Shown here in pieces: positions 1-11,592 of a DNA stretch of 64,000 nucleotides. The position numbers were made by a program, and so were the translations under genes. This DNA comes from Mortierella alpina (lineage: Eukaryota; Mortierellomycota; Mortierellomycetes; Mortierellales; Mortierellaceae): NCBI GenBank assembly GCA_029449245.1, contig JANATF010000008.1, positions 1,364,001 through 1,428,000 on the forward strand, read 5' to 3'. A model generated the notes under the pieces. The model had not been told where the DNA came from. It ran no database searches and saw only the letters and a list, made by a program, of their open reading frames with translations. Positions within the stretch are counted from its first letter, which is position 1, and each line of letters begins with the position of its first letter.

Positions 1-177
1 CGTGAGCTGCATTTGAGATTGCGAATCAAACTTGGTTCGGATCAATCTCTGAGATCCACATTCATCATGCCATGAATGAAATCGAGTCTGTTCGTCCACT
101 CTTCTCTTTTTTTTCTCACTTCTTTGTTAGCCTATTCATTTTGATAGTCAATTGACGAGACAACAGACCGGATAACT

Positions 178-2023
178 ATGGACCTCTACGACTTTACAGC
201 CATCGTCACATCCACCAGGTTGACACCGTCAGAAGAGGCAGAGCTGCGGAGCGCCTCTGAGAGCATAGATCATCCCCCCTCGCCCTTCAGCCTGCCCCTC
301 GCTGAAGGCAAGGGCACCCCAAAGCAAGGGGGCATGGACTCTAACACATCATCACCAGGAACACAACATCATAGTAATCAGCATCAGCATCATCATCATC
401 ATCATCATCATTTGCAGCTGCCAAAGTCGGGACTCTCACTGGCAACGCGCACTGTCACCGGACGGTCAGATCAGAGCCCCAAGAGCTCCAGGTGCAGTTC
501 CAGATGCAGCTCCAAGTATAGCTCGTTACAAGAAGATGCGGAAGGTGAGCATGACCAATTGGTTATTCTGGCTTCAGCCTCTATGGATAAATTAGAGGTG
601 GAGGAGTTATCCCCTGCAGCGGCTGCCCCGTCACCCGTGGTGATGACTGAGTCTTCCATCGTAGTCTCAACCGCACCCTTTCCTCCACCCGCTCCAGCTC
701 CAGCATCCAACGTTCAAGTCCTACGAGAGGAAACGCACATTACGCTCGAGTCCCCAACCGTCCTATCCAAGCCCATAGTCTCTGCACACGCCGGTTCACC
801 TATCATTGCATTGACATCGCACTGCAACCAGTCCACCATCATTTTAATGCCTGCTCCCACTGTAAAGGAGCAGGCATCTGTAAACACGACAAGCCCACCA
901 CCGACTGTAACACCATGGCTGGACAGGGAGCATTTCAAAACCGTCTTTCGGGAACTAGCAAAGTACACAGAGCAAGTCGAGATGCTGAATGACCAGATTC
1001 TCGAGGCGATGACTCTCTATCGATTCACAGCCCCTGTATCGGCCTCACCCTCCATCTCAGCATCCGATCCGCCATCCTCAACCACAACAGCCCTACCGCC
1101 ATCATCATCAGCAGCATCGTCATCATCGCCAGAGGAGACCAGGAGACGCACCAAGGGCAAGGAGAGGGCTGTTAATCTGGAAGAGGACCGACAGTGTATA
1201 GCCACCGCTTTTACAGAACTGGTCCTGGATTCTTGGCCGAGGGTCTATGCCAGGGCGCCCACCTCGTTTTCACTCGAGACAACAACACCAGCAGCAGCGG
1301 AATCTGCTATTCTCCGGGCGAGGAAGGACCGTGCCTGGACTGCGATCAAGCTCAAGGAAGCGATCGTCGCCTTTTGGGAGGTGCACTCTCATTTCCACGA
1401 ACGGGCGCAGTTGGTCATGGACATTTACGAGGCAAGCAAGCAAGCAAGCAAAAGAAAAAAAAAAAAGCTTGGTTGGGCCACCTCTCTGCCTTGAAGTAGA
1501 TATAAAAAAAAACTCACACTTCTTCTTCTATGTACCTCTTTTTCTTCTTTCTTCTTCTTAGGACCCCTCAGAGCTGGAACAGCGAGACAGGATCCGTCTT
1601 CTCAAGAGCCGCCACTTGAACAACCTCCTTCACCATGACCATCTTCCTCCTCGGGAGATGAGCCAGGCTGTCGATCAATTCAAAGCCCACAGCCATGCCA
1701 TCGCCTCTCTCCTCGATCAACTACAGCACGTCTACCTCGGCCTATTGCTACTCCTGGGTGATCCTCGGCAGACAGGGTCTTCATCGAGTCGTCGTCGTCA
1801 TCACCGGTGGGACGTTGGGGCCATGCATCTCTGTGGCGCTTCTTCCTCCACTTCCTCCTCCACTACCACCACTTATCTCGACCCTTCTTCAGACGTGGCT
1901 AAAGATCTTGGGATCGGTTGCATCAAAGTCAGCAGGAACCAGCTATTGGCCCTGAAGGTCGCCATCTTACTCCTGTTCGGTGCAGGGATGATAGGCATGG
2001 CTCTCGTACTGAACACGAGATGA
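178..2023 (+). CDS. Tail-anchored protein of unknown function
   Basis: I do not recognise this family. The model is exon 1 178-1431 and exon 2 1562-2023, 571 residues. The intron starts GCAAGC after a GAG codon and ends TTCTTAG, so it is a GC-AG intron; using it removes an in-frame stop and joins the two open frames in phase 0. The N-terminal ~240 residues are low-complexity Ser/Pro/Ala-rich with a run of eight His near residue 75. A helical region follows (WLDREHFKTVF onward, ~residues 243-290), then another from ~residue 325 through the exon junction. The last ~25 residues hold one hydrophobic segment (ALKVAILLLFGAGMIGMALV) followed by a short polar end, which is the layout of a C-terminal membrane anchor. 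It converges on the VIP1 gene with 192 bases between stops. The His run and Ser-rich linker suggest disorder; function is not inferred. Confidence 0.72.
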
Positions 2024-2215
2024 TGGCGACTTTCTCGAGGTTCAAACCCTCGGTATCGACAGACGAAACTTAATAGTAAAAAAAAAAACGAACCAAACAT
2101 ATCTATTGTATAATTCTTTTTGTGGGTGTGTGTCTATCTACTTGATGTGGGGAGGAAGAGATAATATAAAAATACGCTATACATGGACAACTTCATTTTG
2201 ACCTACTCTTTCAAA

Positions 2216-5200
2216 TCACTTGGATCCGTTCTCAGAGGCATTGGTAGGGTTGTTACCCAGGAAATGGGTTTCGACACCATTGGTTCCGACAGGTGAACCC
2301 ACAACCATCAAGGGCGCTTCGTCCTGAATCATAATGGCCTCCTCCTCGTTTTCATTAGCGACCACCAGCTTATGTCCGAGCATCCGGCTCTCCCTGATCT
2401 TTCGGTTGACGCTCTTATACCGTGGGTTGCCCACTTGGGTCTTGTAGTACCGCAGCGCTGCATCCAATGGCAGGTGATCCGTCAGGTTACGGCGAGGCAT
2501 GACCGACAGACAGTGCTTGGAATCCATCTGCAGATCGAGAATATTGGGGTTACCGGCACCGGGAGAAAATCCAATACGGAGAGAATACTCGGAAGGCTGG
2601 GGGGATTGTGATCCATTGGACGAGGGCGAACCCGAGCCCATGATAGGTGTGTTCATGGGAGTACCAGGGCCACTTCGTTCATACAGCTCAAATGTGATCT
2701 GCGTCAAATCTACAGCAAAGGTAAGAGACAGATAGATAGATAGACAAAGAGAGAGAGTGAGTATCAAGGAAAACTCGGCTACAAAAACATGACACAGTAC
2801 ACAGACCACTTACAGTCGAGCTCTGGGATTTCACTCTTGCTGAGACGCGTAGGGATTCCAGACAGATATACAATGTTCAGCAAGGTATGGACGTGCGATT
2901 CTACAAAAGGAGCGCGACAGAACGATCCGCGTTAAGAAACTCATCTAGTCATCCTTCTCGAGTGTGTCTAGAACAATACCATGATCATCATTGTTACCTT
3001 TAGTAAAGTAGAGACGAGTGCACGGGGACGAGGAGCGCTTGCATGCCTCCAGATCCTCGACGATTTGCTTCAGCAGTGGCAGACTGGTCAATAATCCAAT
3101 CTCGAGACGATCAGCCGCGTTGATACCATACTCCAATGGCGCAACAAAATCAAACAAAATCTTGGCCTTTGTATACAAGTCCTTGATAGGTGCCATGCCC
3201 GTGTTCGACTGCTTGTCGACAAAAATGCTCTCCAAGAAGGGTCTGTTGTGAAGCGCGTCATACTTGAGAGAGTCATACAGCTCCGAGACCTTGGAGGGGT
3301 CAAACTCTGATCGGTCCCCGTCCGCAAACTCGCCAAAGATCTTTTCCCAGCGCTCAAAGAAGAGCGCAGGACTCTCATAGCAACACCAAGTCTTCTGGAG
3401 GGTGGCCGCATCCAGTTCCTTAAAGTTCGCACGCATCGTCTCCCGAAGAGTCCTCATGGCGACGATAATGTCCTGAACAAGTTCGCCGGGATCGGCCTGA
3501 TCCTTTGGCCAGTACTTTTCAATGTCCTTGGCGTCAGGCTGCAGGAGCTCAAAAAGTTCCTTCTTGACAACGTCCGTCTTCTCCTTAGCAGCGTTACTGT
3601 CGTCGAGCATCTCTTTGCGGATCAATAACATGTCCTTAGGGACCTCGCGGATATCCAAGAAGCGCTGGGTAAAGAGCTCGGCTGTCGCTCGCACGCGGCG
3701 CTCTGACGAGGTGTAAATTTTGACATCGTCGAGGACATTTTTGTTCATGATCAACAGGTCCTTGCGAAGGTTTTTTCCTAGATCCCTGGATTGGTACTTG
3801 GCGGCATGTGTGAACTAGAAGTGCAGAGGATGAGCAATCATGAACAGTTAGACCGATGGCTTTAGACACGACAGGCAACTCATCGGGCTTATTCAGGTAG
3901 AAGCCTCATACCTCGCCTCCCCACTTGACAATGATCTTTAGCTTGACCGACTTGGAGTTGCCTTCTGCGTCCTTGGTGATCGTGGGCTTGACTTGGACCT
4001 TCGTTCCAGGCAAATTTGATTTCTTGTCGAGGATATTCTTGAGGAGCATCAGCTTGTTCGTGTCCTCGAGTCCCTCTTCCATAGCCTGTTCCGCCGCGGC
4101 TGAGACCAGTTTCAGGTCTCTAGGCTGTCTGATAATGACCTCCTCTCCTCCACCATTCAGCAGCTCTCTAAACGGCGCGGAGCTAAAAGAGAACTTCATC
4201 TTTTGCTTGGGTGTGCGGTCAGCATGGCGGAAGACCGACACAAAGGCCTTTAATCTCCAAGAGTTCTCGGCACTCAGTTCCTTGGGGAAAACCACCTCAG
4301 ACAACTTGCGCTGGTGAGCATTGCGCAAGAATGTCTCTTGAAGAATGTTGGCACAGTTGTTGTAGTAGTAATTGTTGCCCTTGACAAATGACCATCCGTT
4401 GACATCGATCACGAAGGATTTGCCACCAACTCGTAGCAGATCGAACCCGCAAACGCGCTGGCCAAAGACTTTGCAAATCCCGACAGCCATCTTTTTCTCG
4501 TCTGGTGTAAGCTGAGTGACATAGCGGATCTCCTTTCCATCCGTGTTCCTGCGAACAAGTCCATCGACCACCGGGGACCTGGAATAGAGTTCAAAAGGAG
4601 GCAAGGGTGGTCAGTTTTTCCGCTCGTCATAGTCTTGCCACTAAAGCTTACCTAGTGACAGAGTGAAAGATGTCATAGGCATACTTTCTGGTTTCGGCGT
4701 GCACAAACTGCTCGCCAATGGTGTACACTTTAACGTCCTCAGCATTGTCGACATCCATGAATTCTTCGTAGATATACGATCCTTCCGTTCTCGGCAAGAT
4801 GAGCTCAGGGTCGTACTCGCTTGACTTGTTTGCAACCTAAATTAGTCAAAAGGTCAGACAAGCAGGAAGGGGGTTAACAAAACCGAGTGAAGCAGAACCT
4901 AATTGTTACTATTTTAGTTGGAATACACTCATGAGCAGAATACGAATGTACCTTGCGGAAAAGCCGTCTTGCTCCTCCTCCTGTCGACGAGTGGTAGTAG
5001 ATGTGGATGTTATGATCCTCTCCTGATACTGGCTTCTCAACAAAGGGCTTGGTCATGATCTGATCTCCGATCTGAATGGTATCCTGGTCAATGACTTTGA
5101 ACTCTGGCACGGGCCGATCCTCTACGATCGTGACCCCACGTAACTTGAGTTTCTGGTGCACTCTAGCCTCCAGCTTCGGGCCCCCATCCCGGTCCATGGC

Positions 5201-5940
5201 CAGTCGTCTTGGGGTGGGAACCCCAATTTGATCCAGGATTTCGAGAACCAGTCGCCGATCCCAGAGCACTGTTTGGAGATCAAGTTCGTTAACACAGAAG
5301 GGCGTCCGGAGTCTAACATACTCAATGGCTTTATGCAGCGGGAAGCCCTTGGAGAAGAAGGAGATGAAAAAGTCGCATGCAGGCCATGCTCGGACGTCTA
5401 TGCAGCAGCAACAAAGGTAAAGGAGAGACGGTTAGCTCTAGTGTACGAGGAGCATGTGCACAGCTGTTGAACAAACAAAACGGTTGCAGAGAGTTTACCT
5501 TCGTCCAGGATGCACTTGTCGCCAAAGATGATCGCCTCGAAGGGTCCGTTTGTCAAGAGCCGATCGAGGATGTTACGCATGGGCTTTGACCGAGCCTTGT
5601 CGTCCATGGCACACACACCGATAATGTCTATCAAGTTCCAACGAGGAGTATGCCAGAAAGAACGAACGCTGATTAGCAAATGAAATGTAGCCAAAAAAAA
5701 AGCACTAATGGGAATGCAGTCTGGTTTACATTTCTTGCGAGGATGGGTGGGCGTAGAGGGGGTCAAAGGCGATTGCATGGTGGTTGCGGGCGAGGCAAAG
5801 TTGCTGGCGGGTCCGAGCGACAACGGTTTTGGGAATTTGAATCCGCCAGTGATGGGCTGGACCTCGGCATGGACCTCGGCCGAGGGGTTGCTGATGGTGG
5901 TGCCGTCCATGTCGGCAGGCTGATCTGATTCCTTGATCAT
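2216..5940 (-). CDS. VIP1: Diphosphoinositol pentakisphosphate kinase, VIP1/Asp1/PPIP5K family
   Basis: Bifunctional enzyme of inositol pyrophosphate metabolism: an N-terminal ATP-grasp kinase makes 1-PP-InsP products and a C-terminal histidine-phosphatase domain removes the 1-beta phosphate. Eight exons (5940-5730, 5627-5499, 5397-4952, 4836-4652, 4578-3912, 3814-2998, 2900-2814, 2709-2216) close in frame to 1011 residues. Visible landmarks: [16 protein letters not shown] at the kinase start (~residue 70), [19 protein letters not shown] in the ATP-binding core, the metal-binding IDVNGW (~381), the phosphatase signature RHADRTPK (~440) and a late SHVHTLLN motif typical of the second catalytic box. 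The 70-residue N-terminus and the C-terminal end are poorly conserved. The start is the first ATG in the open frame upstream of the kinase core; a pyrimidine-rich leader precedes it. Length matches fungal Vip1/Asp1, and both catalytic halves look intact. Confidence 0.95.
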
Positions 5941-6908
5941 GAGGATGCGAGCAATGGAGCAATGAAGACGGCGGGGCTACAGACAGGATCAACAAGGCGC
6001 ACAAGGGAAGTGCAGGAGAAGAGAAGAGAGGAGAAGGGGCTGCAGGTGTCAACGACGAGCGGTGGAGGAAAGGAAGAGTGGAAGAGTGGAACAGAGAGAG
6101 ACAGGACACAAAAAACTTATTTCTTCATACGATACCTCGCATGGAGTATATTGTCCAGCAACCATAAACGCTTTGTGCCCGCCTTCAAGGTCCACTGGGG
6201 CCATCTGGCTGCCAAAGACTCGCCTGTCGACCACATCCAAGGCTCGACGCACATACCTCGTTTACCTTGCCAGTGTTCCACAGGGACACCAGTTGGCGAC
6301 TAAACAGAATGCAAATGCAGACCTGAGAAAGCGACCAAGGAGCAAACGCCGAGGGTTTTGCGCCCACGCTCACGCCCACGCCCTTTTGATGTGCAGCGCC
6401 CGAAATGCAGCAGTGCATCATACCGCATCGTTTGGCGGGAAAAATGAACGGAAGCAAGGCATCGCCCAACAACGCTCAAATTTCTGTGCGACCTCAAAAC
6501 ATCCGCCGAGGCCAATCTCATTCTACCCCACGCGACAACCGCTCTCTCCTGCCTCTCTGACCCGTTACAGAACCTCCCTTTCTTTGCGCAAATAACCTGA
6601 ACAGAGTTGCCGTGTGAGTCCTCGATCCGAGTGAACATGAACGCAATCATATCATCATTTACTATCTGCCCCAATCCAGCTGTATCCTGGCGTTCTGTCA
6701 AGTTCAAGAGAGGACTGGGGTATATCGGTCACTTTACAAGAACTTCCCTCAGCAATATCGGCGTCAATTACGATAATCGCCTTGCAGAAAAAAAGAAAAA
6801 AGAAAAAAAGATGAAGCTTACTCCTTGATTCCACGCGAAGATGAGGCGAGAACATCGTGGAGGAACGCAAAAACAGGATATTCAATGGCTACCGGGAAAA
6901 AAAAAGAT
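5941..6908. other. Intergenic stretch with unresolved coding-like minus-strand segments
   Basis: No gene model could be closed here. On the minus strand two segments look more like protein than chance. At about 6630-6710 a frame reads NDDMIAFMFTRIEDSHGNSV. At about 6135-6235 another reads VFGSQMAPVDLEGGHKAFMV and then a GAG|GTATCG possible donor. They could be exons of a short multi-exon gene ending just upstream of VIP1, but I could not find splice sites joining them in phase nor name a family. The part next to 5940 is CT-rich and is probably the VIP1 promoter and leader. Confidence 0.3.
6897..6905 (-). terminator. RNA polymerase III terminator of tRNA-Ala
   Basis: A run of nine T residues on the minus strand begins three bases after the tRNA discriminator base, the usual Pol III stop. 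Confidence 0.8.
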
Positions 6909-6981
6909 TGGAGAACCTGGGCATCGATCCCAGTGCCTCTCGCATGCTAAGCGAGCGCTCTACCATTTGAGCTAGATCCCC
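6909..6981 (-). tRNA. tRNA-Ala, anticodon AGC
   Basis: A complete cloverleaf can be folded on the minus strand. The 5' acceptor strand is GGGGATC and the 3' strand is GGTTCTCC plus discriminator A, with one G-U pair and one U-U mismatch. The D arm contains the A-box sequence TAGCTCAAATGGTAGAG. The anticodon stem CTCGC/GCGAG encloses a loop with TTAGCAT, so the anticodon is AGC. The T arm is CTGGG/CCCAG with loop ATCGATG, a variant known in eukaryotic tRNA-Ala genes. There is no intron. A T9 terminator lies directly downstream. Confidence 0.93.
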
Positions 6982-7356
6982 GAACAGGCTAATTCCTATT
7001 GGATGGTGTAAAAGGAGAATGAGATCTATATGAACATGTAGACACTTCTACAACTAAGCCACGAAAATGACGTATGAGGATGGTACGGCGTGCTTTTGCT
7101 GCAAGCCTTAAACCCTGCTGCTTTTCGAGGAAGGCGATTCAACCATTCAACTTTGTCCTCCTACAAGGGTAAGTGCGAATCTGCAAGCAGGTGTATTGTG
7201 GCTCTCGCTCAGCGAGGAGAGTCAACGGGCGCGTCTCGACTCTTGCGCTTCCCAGCTCCTGAATGCCCTTTGCATTGGTTGATTGAAGTCTTGCGATATA
7301 CAAATACCGTTAGTTACAGTGGTACTCGACACAGCGAGAATCTTTCGCCAGTCTTG
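6982..7356. other. Promoter and leader region of the BET gene
   Basis: No independent gene is seen. The frame of the BET first exon stays open upstream to 7090, but the added sequence has no family resemblance and is treated as leader. It also contains the upstream flank of the tRNA gene. Confidence 0.5.
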
Positions 7357-10300
7357 ATGGACAGTAGTCATTCCTCGTATGTTGCTCGAATTCCAATGAG
7401 CTCCAACGCTGCAATGGACGATATCAATGCATTTCCGAGCAGCATGTCGGCCGTGGCTGCAGCTCCCTCTGGAGTAATGCCAATGGTTAGTAGGATGCTA
7501 GACTCCAAATCCGACGCGTGTGGTGTTGCTGTGAAAGAATCATGATCCACCAGCAGGTAGCTCTGACAGTCCGTTGGGTCCTCTCGATTTTCTTACAATA
7601 GCAGCAACAGCAGTTTGTTCATCCATCTCAACACGCCCTCAACATTGCGAACCGCAAACCAGCAATGACTCGGGAGCAGCTAAAGTACTGCGGGGCGATT
7701 ATCAAGGAGTTGAAAAAAAACCGGGATGCCCCTGCGTTCCTCTTGCCCGTAGACCCAGTCCTGCTCAACATTCCAGACTACCCACAGGTAGTCAAACACC
7801 CGATGGACTTGTCCACAGTCGAGCGGAAGCTAAACAACGTAGAGTACGAGACGGTAGACGACTTTGTCAGCGACATCAGCTTGATCTTCTCCAATTGCTA
7901 CCTCTATAACGGACGGGAGCTACCCGTGTCGATCTGCGCCGCAAATCTGGAGACCGCCTTCAACAGATTGTTACGCCGCATGCCAAAGGAGGTGAGTTTT
8001 GTTATTCATCTATTGCGAGTATACTACTCAAGTCATAGGCCAATGCTAACACAACCTTTCCACTCCCCGAACCTTATAGCAGAGTGCCAAACCAGCTTCA
8101 GACGCAAATGTCGTGAAGGAGAGCCCAAAAAAGTCCACAGGATCAAAGACGACCGGGTCAAAGACGACGGGATCAAAATCGTCAGGATCAAAGCCAAAGA
8201 AGGAGGAAAAGAAAGAGATCAAGCTTCTACCTGTACAGTTGGTTACTCCCGCAGAGACAGCATCTGCGCCACCCCTTCACCTTCAGCACGACGACGAAAA
8301 TTCAGAGGAGCGACGACCAAAGCGGGATGTTCATGCACCGTCCAAGGAAATCCCGACTGGCGTCGCCTCAAAACGGAAACAATCTTTGAAATGGAAGAAC
8401 GATGCGCAGCTGAGGTACTGCCACAGCATCCTTCGCGATTTCGCCAAGAAATCAAATGCCGAGTTTATGTTCCCGTTCATGGAGCCAGTCGACTGGGTCA
8501 AGTTCAACATACCCGATTATCCAAAAATTATCAAGAAGCCCATGGACGTGTCAACGATTCGGAAAAAGCTCGAGGCCGACGAATATGAGGACGCAGAAGA
8601 ATTCGAAGCGGACGTTCGACTTGTCCTTTCCAACTGCTTCAAGTTTAATCCAGCTGGTACGCCAGTCCATGAAATGGGACGCAGAATGGAGAAGCTATTT
8701 AACGCCAAGTGGGCCAATCGTCCTGCTCCTCCAACACCTCCCCCAGTTGAGGAGGTCACGGTCGACTCGGAGGATGATTCTGACGATGTGGACTCGTCTG
8801 GTAAGTCGAGTTGTTGCTCGATTATCAAGTATTGGATGATGATAACATCCGACTGAACACTATCTGCCACCTGCGGTTTTAGATGACAAAATTGCCGAAA
8901 TGGAGAGACACCTAAAGTCATTGTCAGAGAAGCTGGAGACGATGAAGGAAGCAAAATTGAAAGGAAAGGGTGAAAAGAAGGCAGAGCCCAAGTTGGCGCA
9001 GGAGAAACCAGCAAAGTCAAGCACCGGGTTCAAAGCACCTAAATCACCACCCAGGGCACCAGAAAAGAAGACGAAGCGGTCGCGGGTTGTGTTAACCAGC
9101 AGTGATGAGGATGAGGATGAGTTTCCTACAGTCACCTTCAAGCAAAAAAAGGAACTGAGCGAGAAAATCAACAACCTAGACGCCCAAAAGCTCGGCGCTG
9201 TGGTTCAAATCATTCATTCGACTATGCCACATTTGCGTGATGTAAGTTGTTTGTGTATGGTTGTCCGATGTTCTGAAGTTGTGCATCTGGTCTGTTTGTT
9301 CTGACTTTATCTTGATATCCATACACGCTGTCTTAGAGTGGAGAGCAGGGCGAGATCGAGCTCGACATGGACTCTCTTGATCCAAAGACGATCTACAAGT
9401 TGTATCAGTATGTGAAGGGGAACTCAACCGAACGCAAACCGAAAAAGTTGAAGTCATCGTATGTCGCCGAGGGTGCTTCGAAAAAGAACAAAAAGCAGGA
9501 CAGGACACCTCAAACAGCTGACCGATACCCGGAAGCAAAAGGTAAACACGATTTGCTTTCTCTTTTCCGATTCTTTAACTTTCATTTCAAAAGGCTTATT
9601 AATTATATTCACTCTGGGTGCCGTACAGTGATTGAAGAGTCAGATGACTATGGGTCCTTGGATTCACCATCGAGCGGCAGCTCTTCAGAGTCCTCAGACG
9701 ACAGTTCAGGTAGGGCAGCCTCCTGAGCGCCTTGAAATAGGATAAAAGAATGGACTCGGCGCTGCTATGATCGCTAATCCTTTCTCTTGCTTGTTCTTGT
9801 CACGCCTACCTTGAATCGTCATAGCATCGAGGCGCAGAAAGGTATGCCGTAGGACCGTCACTTGAACGGACTCTCTATGAAGCTGTATGTTGTTTAACAC
9901 GTAGTGTTCTATGAAAAATGAATTGGTCTAGAATGTCGGCTCGCTTCCAAAGCCGTCTCGATCGCCCTCCGTTGTGCGTGAGAGGGCACGTTCAACATCA
10001 GTGAGCTCTAGCGTCCCAAGCTCCAAGCCGCAAAAGCGGTCCTTCGCGGAGGCGGTACAACCCACTGCAGAGGTGGAATCCGCTCCCCTGCCAAAGGCAC
10101 GCAAACAGGAGAAATCCTGGCATGAACAGCCACAGCCGCCGGCATCCCGAGCTACCATGTCCTTTGAAGTAGCCCCACTAGATCTTGCCGAGATAGAAGC
10201 ATCTGCGGCCAAGGCAACGGCTACCTCTACAGCCAGTCAGCCAAAGAAAAGCGATGTAAGTTGTGTTCCATTTCGATTTCGACGTGACAAAGTCATTTTC

Positions 10301-11301
10301 CTGCCAATACCTTTATCCTAATACACCTTTTTCTTCCCCTCAGGAAACAACTCAGCTTCAAAACTTGGAGCATTGGGCCGCATTCACAGCTGGCACACAG
10401 CCTGTGAAAGCTTCCAACCCGCAGACTTCTAGTGACGCTACATCCAAGAAAGTCGACCCTGTCTGGGAGCAGTTCCAAAAGGATATGAAAGCGAGGCAGG
10501 AGAAGGTAAAAAAAATGCAGAGAAGGCATGTCAACCTATGAACATATGCGAGTTTCTAGACCCAAAATTGTACTAACGTGTTTCGGCGTATATCACCATA
10601 GGAGAAGCAATTGAGAGACGAGCAGCTGCGCAAGGAACAAGAGGTGAAGGAGGAGAATGAACGACGCCGCCAAGAAATCTCCAGGCGCGAGGAGCTTGAG
10701 AAGGAGCGCAAAAAGTACGTCTGGAGCTGCATGCATGTCACACACCTCTTAGTACGCCTATTTCTCTAACACCATCGATTTGTTACTTTTGTGCTTGCTG
10801 CCTTGCAGGGAGATTGCCAGAGAAGCATACCTGCGCGAGCAGAAGAGAGCGGACGAAATCCGTGAGAAGCGGGACAGGGCACGGGAGAGGAACAGAGCCA
10901 TTGCCGAGGCGACCTGTCCTTGGTACGAGCAGATGATCAGCATGCGCAACTTTGAGGTGGATCTGCGCAGCTATTACAGAGATGAGATGCGGAAACATGA
11001 GGAAAAGATGAGACGTTGCCGCGAGCTTTATGAGAGCCTCCCCCTCCCAATGCCACTCAGCATGTCAACCGAGTATGACGGCCTGAAGCCCCACAGGACA
11101 TACTCAGAGCGCTCTCCGGCCTACATGCCAGAGTCGCTTTACTCACCTCCACATGCTGCCCCCCACGCCCCTCACTACGTCGCGCACGCTCAGCCGCCAC
11201 CCCCACCGCCTCAGTCCCCGCCGCCCCCACCTCCACCACCCCCACCACCACCAAGATATCCCCCACCTCCAGAGGAGGATGACATGGATCTGGAAGACTG
11301 A
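7357..11301 (+). CDS. BDF1: BET family double-bromodomain chromatin protein (Bdf1/BRD4-like)
   Basis: Reader of acetylated histones that couples acetyl-chromatin to transcription in the nucleus. Eleven exons (7357-7485, 7602-7991, 8080-8800, 8883-9241, 9337-9541, 9629-9709, 9825-9841, 9932-10255, 10344-10505, 10602-10714, 10809-11301) close to 997 residues. Bromodomain 1 spans ~67-173 with the acetyl-lysine-binding Asn in SNCYLYNG. Bromodomain 2 spans ~277-386 with Asn in SNCFKFNP (Phe replaces the usual Tyr before it). An NET domain lies at ~494-560 (SEKINNLDAQKLGAVVQII, LDMDSLDPKTIYKLYQYVK). A SGS(K) lysine/serine tract links the bromodomains, a Glu/Arg-rich helix occupies ~785-880, and the C-terminus is poly-Pro ending in acidic residues. 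Exon 7 is only 17 nt. The start ATG at 7357 is the nearest upstream of the first bromodomain; an earlier start is possible. The downstream KNL1 gene starts 291 bases later. Confidence 0.93.
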
Positions 11302-11592
11302 GCTGCCTGTCACCTCGACGTGTAAAAACATATGAACCACAATAAAACCTGCTTTGGGCGGGAAGAGGGGAAGAGCCCTATACACAAGTCACTTCAATTT
11401 TTTTTTGTCAAGGGCGTGTGGCACGAGGCCAAGACGCGCTTTTCTCTCCTTGTCTCTTGTCGATCCTGTTTGATCCTTCGATTCTTCTCGAGCGTCCATC
11501 CCCATTGTTCTATAGCAACCCCACACTCCTCGACGCGTTAATCACCAGTCGCGAACAAGAGACATCGACAGGGGCACGTTCGAATCAGCAGC

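Noticed and set aside
7090-7356. Upstream extension of the BET frame starting MLLLQALNPAAF
   Set aside because: In frame but without BET similarity; the shorter start at 7357 gives a normal N-terminus. Kept as a possibility only.
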